Source: Paraburkholderia sp. (GTDB taxonomy: Bacteria > Pseudomonadota > Gammaproteobacteria > Burkholderiales > Burkholderiaceae). Taken from it: 64,000 nucleotides of DNA. The stretch spans positions 1-64,000 of the forward strand of contig NZ_JAPWKB010000003.1 in assembly GCF_028283785.1 (NCBI RefSeq), read 5' to 3'. The notes beneath the pieces are model-generated. The model made no database searches and was not told the DNA's origin. It was given only the letters and a program-made list of their open reading frames with translations. Position 1 is the first letter of the stretch; the number at the start of each line of letters is the position of its first letter. The position numbers and the translations under genes were made by a program. Below, piece by piece: positions 10,989 through 20,970 of this stretch.

Positions 10989-12338
10989 TCAGCCCGCCTG
11001 CCGCCGCGCGTACATCACGCCCCAGCCGAGCCCGAAACACCCCGCCATAAACGATCCGATCAGCACACCGAGTTTCGCGACGTTCAATGCATCCGGCTGC
11101 ACGAACGCCAGCGTCGCGATGAAGATCGACATCGTGAAGCCGATCCCGGCGAGCAATGCGATCAGGCCCAGACCGCCCCACGTCATCTCGGGCGGCAGAC
11201 GGCAGGCGCCGATTTTCACCAGCAACCAGCTGATCACGAACACGCCGACCGGCTTGCCGACGATCAGCGCGATCGCGATCCCGATCAGGATCCAGCGCGT
11301 TTCGATTTCGGCGAGGTGGATGCCGGTGAGCGTCACGCCGGCATTCGCAAGCGCGAACAGCGGCATGATCCCGTAACCCACCCACGGATGCAGCGCCCAC
11401 TGCACTCTCACGACCGGCGGCAGCAACTCGCGTTGCGCGACGCGCAGCGTATGCAGCGGCTTCTCCAACTGGTCGAAATCGTGACCGGTGGTGACCTCCG
11501 TCTCCCTGACGTGGTCGGCCGCTTGCGACAGTTCGACGAGCACGCGCTCGTGCCGGCTGGTGGCGACCACCGGCGTCATCAGCCCGAGTACGACGCCCGC
11601 CAGGGTTGGATGCACGCCGCTGATCAGCAAACCCGTCCAGATGACCACGCCGGGCACGATGTAGGCCGGCGCCCTGCCGATCCCGATCTGCTGCATGATC
11701 ACGACGGCGACCACGCCCGCGCCCGCGAGCACGAATCCGCTGTAGTCCAGCCCCGCCGAATAGAAGACCGCGATGATCAGCACGGCGATGATGTCGTCGA
11801 CGATGGCGAGCGTCAGCAGGAAAATCCGCACGCTGGAGGGAATCGAGCGGCCCAGCAGCGCCAGCACACCGACCGCGAACGCGATATCGGTGGCGGTCGG
11901 GACGGCCCAGCCGCGCACCGCGTCCGAACCGTGATTCACGGCCACGTAAATGAGCGCGGGCGCCGCGACGCCGCCGATTGCGGCAGCCAGTGGCAACGCG
12001 GCCTGCCGCAAATCGCTCAACGATCCGTCGTGCATCTCCCGCCGTATTTCCATGCCGACGACCAGAAAGAAAACGGTCATCAACGCATCGTTGATCCAGA
12101 AATGGATGGGTTTGGCGAAGACGAATCCGCCGACGCCGAACGTCAGCGGCGACTCCAGAAATTCATGATAACTGTGAGCGAAAGGCGAGTTCGCCCAGAT
12201 AAGCGCGAGTGCGGCGGCGGCAAGCAGGATGATGCCGCTCGCGGCTTCGACGTGCAGAAAATGTTCGAGTGCGGTGAAGGCTTGTTGCGCGATGCGTTTG
12301 GGACGCGACAGCGGGCGTGCGGATTCGTTTGGTTGCAT
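10989..12338 (-). CDS. nhaA: Na+/H+ antiporter NhaA
   Basis: NhaA exports sodium in exchange for protons across the inner membrane. The 449-residue, strongly hydrophobic protein has the TM helices and discontinuous-helix motifs of the family: [14 protein letters not shown] and the paired aspartates in [13 protein letters not shown], which correspond to the ion-binding Asp pair of NhaA. The N-terminus is slightly longer than in E. coli, as in other Burkholderiaceae copies. It is transcribed alone, divergently from the small gene at 12570. Confidence 0.95.
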   Translation of the reverse strand: MQPNESARPLSRPKRIAQQAFTALEHFLHVEAASGIILLAAAALALIWANSPFAHSYHEFLESPLTFGVGGFVFAKPIHFWINDALMTVFFLVVGMEIRREMHDGSLSDLRQAALPLAAAIGGVAAPALIYVAVNHGSDAVRGWAVPTATDIAFAVGVLALLGRSIPSSVRIFLLTLAIVDDIIAVLIIAVFYSAGLDYSGFVLAGAGVVAVVIMQQIGIGRAPAYIVPGVVIWTGLLISGVHPTLAGVVLGLMTPVVATSRHERVLVELSQAADHVRETEVTTGHDFDQLEKPLHTLRVAQRELLPPVVRVQWALHPWVGYGIMPLFALANAGVTLTGIHLAEIETRWILIGIAIALIVGKPVGVFVISWLLVKIGACRLPPEMTWGGLGLIALLAGIGFTMSIFIATLAFVQPDALNVAKLGVLIGSFMAGCFGLGWGVMYARRQAG

Positions 12339-12569
12339 AGACGTGTCAATTCCCGCGTGGCGGCCCGACCATCACGATAACCTGTCCCGCTGCACGATGC
12401 AGCTAACACCCGATGTGCATTTTACACAATGCCCTGCGCCGACCCGGACGATGAAACAATGCGATGAAGCGAGACTCCGTGCGACGACGTCAACGGCTTC
12501 GATGTTGACCCGGGCGTTTTAATCGGTTAGGTTCGCCGGCCATTCAATTTTATGGTTGGAGACATGACC

Positions 12570-12920
12570 ATGCGCGCCTGGATATTCCTTTCACTCACGG
12601 TGCTGCTGATCGCACTTGGCGTGTGGCTTCATCGGCCGTCTTACACGGCGGCGGATCGCGATTATTACGCCGCGCTGCTATGCGACGTGACGGTCAACGG
12701 CACGCAGAACGATCCACGCAAAGCAATGCGCGATCTGGTCGAGAACGGCAACGCGGACTATGCGCTTCACAAGATCCGCTTCAACGGCGCCGCCGCCGAC
12801 GATGCGCTGCAACGCTTCGCGACGCTGACACCGGCGCAACAGAAGCAGGCCGCTCACGACACCGCGACATGCGAGCGTCTGCTGCGGGTACAAAACCCGT
12901 CTACGGACAGTGCCCGATAA
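12570..12920 (+). CDS. small membrane-anchored hypothetical protein
   Basis: The product is about 116 residues with an N-terminal hydrophobic helix (WIFLSLTVLLIALGVWL) and a soluble, probably periplasmic tail that includes two cysteines (LLCDV and TCERLL). I prefer the ATG at 12570 over the upstream ones because GGAG lies 8 bases before it. The family is not recognised. It is transcribed away from nhaA. Confidence 0.6.
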   Translation: MRAWIFLSLTVLLIALGVWLHRPSYTAADRDYYAALLCDVTVNGTQNDPRKAMRDLVENGNADYALHKIRFNGAAADDALQRFATLTPAQQKQAAHDTATCERLLRVQNPSTDSAR

Positions 12921-12952
12921 CACGCCGGAAAACCGCCCGACGCATTCTCCGC

Positions 12953-12974
12953 TTGAGTTTGAGTTTGAGTTTGA
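12953..12974. repeat. short tandem repeat, TTGAGT unit
   Basis: Three full copies and a partial fourth of the hexamer TTGAGT follow the stop of the small membrane protein. They lie in a gap (12921-13161) with no convincing gene. The count could vary between strains. Confidence 0.8.
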
Positions 12975-13161
12975 CCCGCGCATGCATCGGTTCAAACAGC
13001 CGTTTTCGAGTCTATCCACTTGCCGCGCTGAAATGGGCAAGCGTGGTAAAAAAGTCAATTTTGCGGACTTCACAATTTTGAAAAATAGTCGTCACGCCCG
13101 ACCTGTGCGACGATTAATTCGACCAGTTGGTGATTAGAAAGTGTGATTCGACGGGGGCGCC

Positions 13162-13506
13162 ATGAGTAGCAATTCACTCATTTGGGCAGCGGTACCGCAT
13201 AACAGCGACGGCATCGTCTTCCAGATTCGTATTAACCACGGACTTCAGCGTTTCCACGTATGTCGCCGTGTGCTGGAACTCGCGTTCGAACTCGAACCGC
13301 GCGCATCGGACGCCCGACAACTCCAGCTGTTCTATCTCTGTTGCGAGCGAATCATGGTTCGCGCGCGAACCCGGCGCTCGACAGCCGGTTCCGACACCGT
13401 GCCGCTTCTCGTCAGCGATTTCATCGCCTCTGACCGCGACAACGTCGACAGTCGCGACGAATCCGGACGACACTCCCCACTTCCCGTTCAGACCGCCATC
13501 ACGTAG
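13162..13506 (+). CDS. hypothetical protein, 114 residues
   Basis: The frame encodes a compact N-terminal part (FQIRINHGLQRFHVCRRVLELAFELEP) that reads like a small alpha/beta domain, followed by a Ser/Asp-rich tail with less protein-like composition. I do not recognise the family. The start is the ATG at 13162, preceded by GGGGGCGCC. The true end of the functional domain may be near residue 75. Confidence 0.4.
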   Translation: MSSNSLIWAAVPHNSDGIVFQIRINHGLQRFHVCRRVLELAFELEPRASDARQLQLFYLCCERIMVRARTRRSTAGSDTVPLLVSDFIASDRDNVDSRDESGRHSPLPVQTAIT

Positions 13507-13622
13507 AACCGCGTGCCGTGCCGTGCCGCGCGGTTTCGTCCGACCACGACTTGCGATGCGTGCACGCGTGGGTATGCCGCATGCTCGTCAAAACGGTGTC
13601 CACTCAACGAATGGAGACCGGT

Positions 13623-13904
13623 ATGAAACTTCTCACTAACCCGAGACACTTGGGATGCCTGCGCGCCGTCGTGTCGGTTGCCGCTGTGGTGACGCTGACG
13701 GCCACGCCGCTGCTGTCGAACGCGCAAACCTCGTCGCAAAGCACCACGACCCGTCAGGCGGAAAAAGCCGATCTGAAGAATCTCGAACAGAACGGTTACA
13801 AGCCACAGGCGCAAGACCCGAAATACCCCGACGACGTTCAGGCAGCGGAAAAAAAGGCGCACGGCACGATGCCCGCCAGCGGAGCGGCGATGAAATCCCA
13901 GTGA
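13623..13904 (+). CDS. DUF4148-like exported protein
   Basis: The product is 93 residues with a signal peptide (MKLLTNPRHLGCLRAVVSVA... cleaved near SNAQ). A short mature part contains LKNLEQNGYKP and DPKYPDDVQAAEKK. The pattern (L..LE..GY.P ... DP.YP.D.QAAE) is that of DUF4148, small periplasmic proteins abundant in Burkholderia and relatives. The ATG at 13623 is chosen over upstream in-frame ATGs because the signal sequence begins there. The function is unknown. Confidence 0.8.
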   Translation: MKLLTNPRHLGCLRAVVSVAAVVTLTATPLLSNAQTSSQSTTTRQAEKADLKNLEQNGYKPQAQDPKYPDDVQAAEKKAHGTMPASGAAMKSQ

Positions 13905-14021
13905 CGCGTGTGATGCGCGTGGTTGCCTGCGCCGCCATATCCAGTCGTCCATCCTCTCGCCGCAACCAGCACGAAAGCAGGTCGACCGACCGGCTTTCGT
14001 GACTGCACAACGATCAATCGA

Positions 14022-15401
14022 TCAATCAGGCAGGCTTGCACGCGATGTTTCGCGGCTCGCCAGCATCGCGACCAGGGCCACACCCGCCGCGGCGACGAGG
14101 TACCACGCAGGTGCAAACTTGTTGCCGGTCACGTGAATCAACCATGTCGCGACGAGCGGCGCAGTGCCACCGAATAACGCGTTCGCCGAATTGAAGCAGA
14201 ACGCGAAGCCGGTATAACGCACCCGCGTCGGGAAGATCTCCGCCAGAAAGCCGGGCAACGTGCCATCGTTCATCGTCAGGAGCGCGCCGAAGGCGATCTG
14301 GATCATCACGATCGTCACGAAGCTCGCACCGACCAGCCCTTGAAACAGCGGCACGGCCAGCACCGCGAACAGCACCGACGCGCCGATCAACATCGTCTTT
14401 CGCCCCACCCGATCCGACAGCGAACCCATCACGAAGATCAACCCGATATACGCGGCGAGTGAAATCGTCGCGGCGACGAACGATTGGGTTTCACCCATGC
14501 CCATTTCCGTCGACAGATACGTGGGCATATAACTCAGCACCAGATAGAAGCCGACCGCATTCAGACAGGTTGCGCCGAACGCGATCAGCATTCTGCCGCG
14601 ATGCGCGCCGATCAGTTCTTTCATCGGTGCGCGGGCAACATGGTGAGCGCTTTCGAGCGCCTTGAACTTCGGCGTGTCCTGAAGCCGCACACGGATATAT
14701 CGTCCGATCAAGCCGAACGGCGCGGCCAGCAGAAACGGCAAACGCCAGCCGAACGAATGCAACTGCTCGACGCTCAGTACCGCATGCAGCACCGCGATCA
14801 GAATCGAGCCGAACAGCAAGCCCGCAGCCGTACTGGCGGGAACGATGCTCGTATAGAAACCGCGCTTGCCTTCCGGCGCATATTCGGCCAGAAACGCCGA
14901 CGCGCCCGCATATTCGCCCGACGCCGAAAAGCCCTGTATCAACCGGACCAGCAACAGCAACACAGGCGCGAGCACGCCGACCTGCGCATAGGTCGGCAGG
15001 AACGCGATCGCGAAGGTCGAACCCGACATGATCAGGATCGACAGCGACAGCGCGGTGCGACGCCCGATCCGGTCGCCGACATGGCCCCACACGATCCCGC
15101 CGACCGGCCGCACGATAAACGAGATCGCAAACACCGCATAAGCGGCGAGCAGGCCGGTTGCCGCATCCGTCTTCGGGAAGAACACCACGGCGATGATGGT
15201 CGCGAGATAACCATACGACGCATAGTCGAACCATTCGACGAAGTTGCCGATGAAACTCGCGATCGCGGCACGCTTGAGTACCGGACCAGCCGTCGCGGCT
15301 TGCGCAGCGTCGTTGGCCGGCACGAAGGACGACGGCATGGCTTGCGACGCAGCGTGGCCAGCGCCGACAGGCGCGGCCGGAACAGCTTTTCTGTTACTCA
15401 T
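14022..15401 (-). CDS. MHS-family MFS transporter (metabolite:H+ symporter)
   Basis: The 459-residue protein is a major facilitator with 12 predicted TM helices. It carries the MHS hallmarks NFVEWFDYASYGY at the first helix, VRPVGGIVWGHVGDRIGRR in loop 2-3 and RLIQGFSASGEYAGA in helix 4. Relatives import dicarboxylates, shikimate, betaine or proline. It lies immediately downstream of the creatinase gene on the same strand (46-base gap), so creatine or a breakdown product such as sarcosine is a reasonable substrate. That assignment is inferred from context only. Confidence 0.88.
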   Translation of the reverse strand: MSNRKAVPAAPVGAGHAASQAMPSSFVPANDAAQAATAGPVLKRAAIASFIGNFVEWFDYASYGYLATIIAVVFFPKTDAATGLLAAYAVFAISFIVRPVGGIVWGHVGDRIGRRTALSLSILIMSGSTFAIAFLPTYAQVGVLAPVLLLLVRLIQGFSASGEYAGASAFLAEYAPEGKRGFYTSIVPASTAAGLLFGSILIAVLHAVLSVEQLHSFGWRLPFLLAAPFGLIGRYIRVRLQDTPKFKALESAHHVARAPMKELIGAHRGRMLIAFGATCLNAVGFYLVLSYMPTYLSTEMGMGETQSFVAATISLAAYIGLIFVMGSLSDRVGRKTMLIGASVLFAVLAVPLFQGLVGASFVTIVMIQIAFGALLTMNDGTLPGFLAEIFPTRVRYTGFAFCFNSANALFGGTAPLVATWLIHVTGNKFAPAWYLVAAAGVALVAMLASRETSRASLPD

Positions 15402-15447
15402 GTGCGATCTCCAGACATGGAAAGATCAGAAAGGAAGAGACAGCCGC

Positions 15448-16659
15448 TCAGGCCGCGATGATGTTGTGCTCGGGACCGTAAGGGAACCCGGTGATATTGG
15501 TTGCGCCCTTCTCGCCGACCACGAGAATGTCGTGCTCGCGATAACCGCCCGCGCCCGGCATGCCTTCGGGCAGCATGATCATCGGTTCCATCGACACGAC
15601 CATGTTCGCTTCGAGCACGGTGTCGATATCTTCACGAAGTTCGAGTCCGGCCTCGCGTCCGTAGTAATGGGAGAGCACACCGAACGAGTGTCCATATCCG
15701 AAGGTCCGGTACTGCAACAGATCGTATTCCGCGTAGATCCGGTTCAGCTCATGCGCGATGTCGCTGCAACGCGCACCCGGCTTGATCAGTGCGAGCCCGG
15801 CTTCATGGACTTCGACATTGACCTTCCACAACCGCAGATGCGCATCGGAGCAGTGATCGAAGAACATCGTCCGCTCCAGCGCCGTGTAATAACCGGCAAT
15901 CATCGAGAAGCAGTTCAGGCTCAGAATGTCGCCCTTCTCCACCTTGCGGGTCGTCACGGGATTGTGCGCACCGTCGGTATTGATGCCGGACTGGAACCAC
16001 GTCCATGTATCCATCAGTTCCGAATCCGGAAAGCGCCGCGCGATTTCACGCACCATCGCCTGGGTCGATGCGAGCGCCACCTCGTGTTCGGGCACGCCTT
16101 CCTTTACGGCCGCCCTGAGCGCCGCACCGCCGACATCGCATACGTTTGCGCCATGCCGGATCACCGCGATTTCCTCGGCGGATTTGAACATCCGTAGACG
16201 CATCGTCTGCGCGCCGATATCGACGAATTCGACATCGGGCAACGCGGCTTTCAGCTTGTCGAGTACGTCCACGGGTACGTGATCGAACTCGATGCCGACG
16301 CGGCCCCGGTTGTCGATTTCACTCTGGATCGCACGGAAATAATTGTCGCGCTGCCAGTCGGTGTAGACCACGTTGTAGTCGCCGACGGTCCGTCGCCACG
16401 GCTGGCCGCCGTCGATATTCGCCGAAATCGACACGACCTTCTGCTGGGTGACGACCAGCCCATACTTCCGACCGAACGAGCAGTACAGGAAGTCCGCGTA
16501 GTAGTTGATGTTGTGATACGACGTGAACAACGCGGCATCGATGTTGTCCCGCGCCATCAAGTCCCGCAGCGCGTGCTGACGGCGCGCGTATTCGTCGTCC
16601 GAGAACGTGTGTTTCACCTTCTCGCCATTCTCGATCCGGATCAGGTTCTGCAATGTCAT
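15448..16659 (-). CDS. creatinase (creatine amidinohydrolase)
   Basis: Creatinase hydrolyses creatine to sarcosine and urea. The 403 residues equal the length of the Pseudomonas enzyme, and long stretches match what I know of it: FTSYHNINYYADFLYCSFGR, NIDGGQPWRRTVG, MDTWTWFQSGINTDGAHNPV (which carries the catalytic His) and YRTFGYGHSFG. The fold is the M24 'pita-bread' fold without the metal ligands of the aminopeptidases. It probably forms an operon with the MHS transporter downstream. A GlxA-type regulator gene lies 110 bases upstream on the same strand. No sarcosine oxidase or urease gene is nearby. Confidence 0.93.
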   Translation of the reverse strand: MTLQNLIRIENGEKVKHTFSDDEYARRQHALRDLMARDNIDAALFTSYHNINYYADFLYCSFGRKYGLVVTQQKVVSISANIDGGQPWRRTVGDYNVVYTDWQRDNYFRAIQSEIDNRGRVGIEFDHVPVDVLDKLKAALPDVEFVDIGAQTMRLRMFKSAEEIAVIRHGANVCDVGGAALRAAVKEGVPEHEVALASTQAMVREIARRFPDSELMDTWTWFQSGINTDGAHNPVTTRKVEKGDILSLNCFSMIAGYYTALERTMFFDHCSDAHLRLWKVNVEVHEAGLALIKPGARCSDIAHELNRIYAEYDLLQYRTFGYGHSFGVLSHYYGREAGLELREDIDTVLEANMVVSMEPMIMLPEGMPGAGGYREHDILVVGEKGATNITGFPYGPEHNIIAA

Positions 16660-16769
16660 TCGCTCGCTCCTTATTGGAAACTGCCGTAGTGGTGAGCGAA
16701 TGTTAGGAGTCTGCCGATTCAGAAAATTTTCAGAATCGACACCGAGCTTTCTATTTTCGACATGCGCGA

Positions 16770-17780
16770 TCAGAGCGCATTTTGATAGCGCCGACGGTCG
16801 GATAACGGCGACACCTTGAATTGCGCCTTGTAGCGAGTCGCGAAGTGGCTGGTGGACAGGAAGCCGGTGCGCGCACAGACTTCTTCGAGCGGCAACGCGG
16901 TGCGAAAGATCAGTTGCCGCGCGCGCAACAGCCGAATCTCCAGATACGCTTGCGCAGGCGTCTTGCCCAGACGTTCGCCGAACCAGCGTTCGAGCTGACG
17001 TTGCGACACGTTCACATACGCCGCGATCTCCGCGATCGACAAGGTTTCCTCGACATTGCTTTCCATCAGTTGCAACGCCTCGTTCAATTGCAGGTGCTCC
17101 GCGCCCATGTATTGACGCAGCGACGTGCGCTGCCGCTGCTCATGGCTGCGTCGCTCGGCGACCAGCAGTTCAAGGACACGGGCGGCCAGCGTCGGGCTGC
17201 CTGGCGCCATGCCGAGAAGATGGACCATCAGGTCCAGCGGCGCGATGCCGCCGCTACAGGTATAGCGGTCGCGATCCACTTCATATAGACGGTTCGACAC
17301 GGTCAGCTTCGGAAACTGCTCCATCAGGATGTCGCGATCTTCCCAATGGATCGTGCAGCGATAGCCGTTCAGCAATCCCGCGCGGGCGAGGAAATAACTG
17401 CCCGTGTCCAGCCCGCCGAGCGCCGCGCCATTGCGCGCATGCAGTCGCAACCAGTCGAGCACGGCGCCGATGCCACGACGCGGCAGTGGATTGGGTCCAA
17501 CCACGAATACCGCATCGAATGCATCGCGGCTGGTGATCGTCACATCCGGCATCACACGGATACCGTCGCTCGATCGTGCGATCTCGCCGTTCACGCCGAT
17601 CAACCGGTAGTCGTAGACATGACGCCCGACGATCATGTTCGCGATGCGCAATGCATCGACGGCCGCGCTCAACGCGATCAGCGAGAAGTTATCGGGCAGC
17701 AGGAAAGCATATGTCGTGACGCGCAGGTCGTGCAGACCGTCGACGCCAGCGGAGGATCGGCGCGGGGAACTGGATGGCAT
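16770..17780 (-). CDS. GlxA-family AraC-type transcriptional regulator
   Basis: The 336-residue protein has an N-terminal DJ-1/PfpI-like domain (FLLPDNFSLIALSAAVDALRIAN ... ALGGLDTGSYFLA) and a C-terminal AraC double helix-turn-helix (SIAEIAAYVNVSQRQLERWF ... RTGFLSTSHFATRYKAQF). Regulators of this architecture (GbdR, CdhR, SouR in Pseudomonas) control betaine, carnitine and sarcosine use. Its position upstream of creatinase and the MHS carrier suggests that it activates them in response to a creatine-related ligand; this is inference. Confidence 0.88.
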   Translation of the reverse strand: MPSSSPRRSSAGVDGLHDLRVTTYAFLLPDNFSLIALSAAVDALRIANMIVGRHVYDYRLIGVNGEIARSSDGIRVMPDVTITSRDAFDAVFVVGPNPLPRRGIGAVLDWLRLHARNGAALGGLDTGSYFLARAGLLNGYRCTIHWEDRDILMEQFPKLTVSNRLYEVDRDRYTCSGGIAPLDLMVHLLGMAPGSPTLAARVLELLVAERRSHEQRQRTSLRQYMGAEHLQLNEALQLMESNVEETLSIAEIAAYVNVSQRQLERWFGERLGKTPAQAYLEIRLLRARQLIFRTALPLEEVCARTGFLSTSHFATRYKAQFKVSPLSDRRRYQNAL

Positions 17781-18181
17781 GAGTGAAGAGCGGACAGTGA
17801 CTGACGATAAACAGTAAGCGCTCAGGATGGAGCGCGGACGCGGTGTCTATTATCGGCGCATTCGACGTGATGACGGCACTCATGGCGTTGCAGCGGAGAG
17901 CACTGCAACGAATGACCATTCCAGTGCACGACGTTAGCACTCGTAAGGTGCTCACGCACTTAATTGGCCCGTCGGCATGCTATCGCCGCTTGCCGGGTCG
18001 CGGTTTCGACATGCATATTGAAGGATCGATGCGCGCAAAGTGAATGCGGGACTGATGGCACTAACGAATTCCTTGAGTGGACCCAAACGCTGGTCTGGAA
18101 CCTGCACTTTTGACTAGCGAATCGGATAGAACGATCAGAAAACCACCCATAAGGAATTCAAGAGTGCGCGTTCAGAACTAC
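17781..18181. other. 400-base gap without a gene
   Basis: No convincing ORF is present. The gap contains the divergent 5' regions of the GlxA regulator and the OprB-like porin, so promoters for both must lie here. I see no clear palindrome or riboswitch. Confidence 0.5.
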
Positions 18182-19193
18182 ATGTCAAAGACAGCGATTG
18201 CAATCGCAACGGGGATGTTCTTCCAACTCTCTTATGCCGCCGACGTCACTGCGCAAAACCTTTCTCCGGGTCAAGGCGTGACACCGATCGGTGTAAACGG
18301 TGCCGACGCGCAATCCAGCGGTGTGCAAGCCGTAACGCCCGCCAAGGCCAGTCAGGTCGATGCTAAGGCAGTGCCGGCTTGCGTGGGCTATAACCAGTTC
18401 AACTCGCGGATCGAAGTCGCCGCCATTGCAATGCCGAGTTGCTTGCGCGTCGCACCCGAGCTAGGCGGCTTGCGCGGTGCGCTTGCGGATAAAGGAATAG
18501 GTATCGGCTTTATCTCTTCGCTCGGTTATGCCTATGACCTGAATGGCAACAATGCCGCCAGGCAGACGTATAACGGCCAGAACCCCAGCTATAACCAGAC
18601 CACCAGTCTCTATCTGACTTATGACCTGACGCGAGTCGGCTTTAGCAAGAACGCGCAGTTCACGTTCTCCGCGCAATGGGCAACGTCGTCTTACCGGTCC
18701 GCGAATCCGCACGTCGCGACGATGAGTATCTTCGCGATCGATCAGCCCTTGCTCGACAAACAGGTGGAACTCATCTACGGTTTCATCCCCGGTGTGCGGC
18801 TGTTCTATGGCATGACGCTAGGCGGTAATGCATCCACGTCGGCACTCGGACCGCAAAGCGTGGTGCCGTTCCAGGTGGGTATGTCGGCCTCGGAGCCGAC
18901 ACCCACGTTCGATGTGATCGTCCGTGATCGCTCGTTGCGCTTTTATGACAGCTTTGCGGTGACACGTAGTTCGAGCCCGGAAGGTATCCTCAAAGACATC
19001 GAACTCAATCCGTCCGGATTCCGTCTGTCGGTGCCGGGCGCCCGTGCATTGTTCATCAATGAAATGGGCTACAAGCGCAGTGCGTCGGCCACCGCGAATT
19101 CCGCATGGTTCCGGCTCGGCACGCTCTATAACACCAGTCCTTATACGCTATACAACGCATCGGGCAAGTCGAGCAATAACTACGAAGTCTATC

Positions 19194-19220
19194 TGAACCG
19201 CCCCGGATTTTGTGGAGGCT
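19194..19220. repeat. IS left terminal inverted repeat
   Basis: The outer 13 bases are TGAACCGCCCCGG and the inner 9 are GTGGAGGCT. They pair with the complement of 20486-20512, with four mismatches in the central five bases. Confidence 0.92.
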
Positions 19221-19243
19221 CCAACTCTTGAGAGAATGGAGCC

Positions 19244-19570
19244 ATGAACAAGAAGGTAACCAAGTTTTCCCCGGAAGTCCGGGAGCGCGCAGTGCGTCTG
19301 GTGCGCGAGCAGCGTAGCGAACATCCGTCGATGTGGGCGGCGGTCGAATCGATTGCGCCGATGATCGGCTGCACACCGCAGACACTGCACGAGTGGGTCA
19401 AGCGCGAGCAGGTCGACCACGATGAGCGCGATGGTGTGACCTCAGACGAGCGCGAGCGCCTCAAGGCCTTGGAGCGCGAAGTCAAGGAGTTGCGTCGTGC
19501 CAACGAGATTCTCAAGGTCGCGAGCGCGTTTTTCGCCCAGGCGGAGCTCGACCGCCGTTTCAAGTCCTGA
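19244..19570 (+). CDS. IS3-family OrfA (DNA-binding protein)
   Basis: The 108-residue protein has a helix-turn-helix ([15 protein letters not shown] ... [15 protein letters not shown]) and a leucine-zipper coiled coil ([20 protein letters not shown]). It is the terminal-repeat-binding part of the transposase and a translation regulator. The OrfA stop lies just after the end of its conserved region, in the overlap with orfB in the -1 frame. Confidence 0.94.
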   Translation: MNKKVTKFSPEVRERAVRLVREQRSEHPSMWAAVESIAPMIGCTPQTLHEWVKREQVDHDERDGVTSDERERLKALEREVKELRRANEILKVASAFFAQAELDRRFKS

Positions 19571-20478
19571 AGGCCTTTATCGATCAGCATCGCGACACCT
19601 TCGGGGTCGAGCCGATCTGCAAGGTCTTGCGGATTGCCCCGTCGGGCTACCGACGCCATGCCGCGCAGCTTCGTGATCCGTCGCGGCGCTCTGTTCGCGC
19701 AATCCGCGATGAACGTCTGCGGCCGGAGATCGAGCGTGTGTGGCGGGCCAACATGCAGGTCTACGGCGCCGATAAAGTCTGGAAGCAGATGAACCGGGAG
19801 CGTATCGCGGTGGCGCGCTGCACGGTCGAACGGTTGATGAAGCAACTGGGTTTGCGCGGCGTGATGCGAGGCAAGCGTGTTCGCACGACTGTTCCTGATG
19901 CCATAGCCCCGCGCCCACTGGATCGGGTCAATCGCCAGTTCAAGGCGGCACGGCCGAACCAGCTCTGGGTTTCGGATTTCACCTACGTTTCGACGTGGCA
20001 GGGCTGGCTGTACGTGGCCTTCGTGATCGACGTGTTCGCTCGCCGTATTGTCGGCTGGCGTGTCAGCACCTCGATGACCACGGACTTCGTTCTGGATGCA
20101 CTTGAACAGGCGCTTTACGCGCGACGCCCGGGCCACGACGGGACCTTGATACACCATTCGGACAGAGGGTCCCAATACGTCAGCATTCGCTATAGCGAAC
20201 GGCTGGCCGAAGCGGGCATCGAACCGTCGGTCGGCAGCCGGGGCGACAGCTATGACAACGCCTTGGCTGAAACGATCAACGGCTTGTACAAGGCTGAACT
20301 GATTCATCGCCGCGCCTGGAAAACGCGGGAATCCGTTGAACTGGCAACGCTGGAGTGGGTGGCCTGGTTCAATCATCATCGATTGATGGAACCCCTCGGC
20401 TATATCCCGCCCGCCGAAGCTGAGGCAAACTACTATCGGCAACTTGAAACAGCTGCCGCTGAACCCGTATTAACTTAA
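19564..20478 (+). CDS. IS3-family OrfB (DDE integrase), made by -1 frameshift
   Basis: OrfB lies in the -1 frame relative to orfA, and its frame is open from about 19528. The IS3 hallmark region ([22 protein letters not shown]) begins near 19564. It contains the rve integrase core with the DDE triad in [20 protein letters not shown] and [11 protein letters not shown]. The stop is at 20476-20478, just before the right repeat. A run of five T at 19529-19533 within the overlap is a possible slip site for an OrfAB fusion transposase; the exact site is inferred. Confidence 0.92.
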   Translation, partial: VLKAFIDQHRDTFGVEPICKVLRIAPSGYRRHAAQLRDPSRRSVRAIRDERLRPEIERVWRANMQVYGADKVWKQMNRERIAVARCTVERLMKQLGLRGVMRGKRVRTTVPDAIAPRPLDRVNRQFKAARPNQLWVSDFTYVSTWQGWLYVAFVIDVFARRIVGWRVSTSMTTDFVLDALEQALYARRPGHDGTLIHHSDRGSQYVSIRYSERLAEAGIEPSVGSRGDSYDNALAETINGLYKAELIHRRAWKTRESVELATLEWVAWFNHHRLMEPLGYIPPAEAEANYYRQLETAAAEPVLT

Positions 20479-20485
20479 ACCAACC

Positions 20486-20512
20486 AGCCTCCACGATTCC
20501 CGGGGCGGTTCA
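20486..20512. repeat. IS right terminal inverted repeat
   Basis: Read on the minus strand it begins TGAACCGCCCCGG and ends GTGGAGGCT, matching the left end at 23 of 27 positions. The ATC target repeat follows at 20513. Confidence 0.92.
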
Positions 20513-20970
20513 ATCTGGCCGGCACCTATCAGGTCACTAAACCATGGGGCGATGCGCGCGGTCTGTATATCGACTCCAAACTCGACTGGTCGCCTGCCGA
20601 CCGCAATGCAATCAATCGCGCCGCACAGATTTCGGCGTTCTATGTCGGGCCGTTCAAGAGCCGTCCGTTCGATATGGTCGCAGTCGGCATCACGAAGAGC
20701 ATGTATAGCGCCGACCTGCGTAATCGCTACGCCGCTTATCACATCGATTCGGAGCGCGACACGACGGCGTATACCGCGTCGTATGCAGCTCGTCTGGTGC
20801 GTGGCGCCTATCTGATCAGCGGCCTCACCTACACCACGCATCCGGTATTCACTCCGCACCACTCGGACGCGCTTCTGCTTCAGGAATCGCTCACCTTCAC
20901 CTTCTGACCGTGGGCGCCCGGCGAGGCGCCGTCGAACCCGAACTACTCATTAGCCGCAAGCAGAAATACT

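Larger units (their letters stand above)
19194..20512 (+). mobile_element. complete IS3-family insertion sequence (IS51-type group)
   Basis: The element is 1319 bp, bounded by imperfect terminal inverted repeats that both begin TGAACCGCCCCGG and continue to GTGGAGGCT (23 of 27 positions identical). It is flanked by a 3-bp direct repeat, ATC (19191-19193 and 20513-20515), the target duplication length usual for IS3. It carries overlapping orfA and orfB with a DDE integrase domain. Both ends and both ORFs appear intact, so it is probably still mobile. The group assignment rests on the OrfA ending ([20 protein letters not shown]). Confidence 0.95.
18182..20907 (+). pseudogene. OprB-like carbohydrate porin gene, interrupted by an IS
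   Basis: The 5' part (18182-19193) and 3' part (20513-20907) form one gene split by an insertion sequence. Joining them after removing one copy of the 3-bp duplication gives a continuous frame across the site (...NNYEVYL-AGTYQVTKPW...). The protein is about 470 residues, ends in the beta-barrel signature ESLTFTF and has a signal peptide (MSKTAIAIATGMFFQLSYAA). The pattern of alternating barrel strands resembles OprB-type porins. The ATG at 18182 is preferred over the in-frame ATG at 18077 because the signal peptide starts there. It precedes an amidase and an MFS gene, so it probably served uptake of their substrate. No intact porin can be made unless the IS excises. Confidence 0.93.

Noticed and set aside
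12953..12974. TTGAGT tandem repeat as a CRISPR array or contingency locus
   Set aside because: It is only 22 bases with no spacers and no recognised coding gene to be phase-varied.
12910..13137. 75-residue ORF over the TTGAGT repeat
   Set aside because: Its reading (EFEFEFD and a basic tail) has no homology that I recognise, and it overlaps the preceding gene end without a ribosome-binding site.
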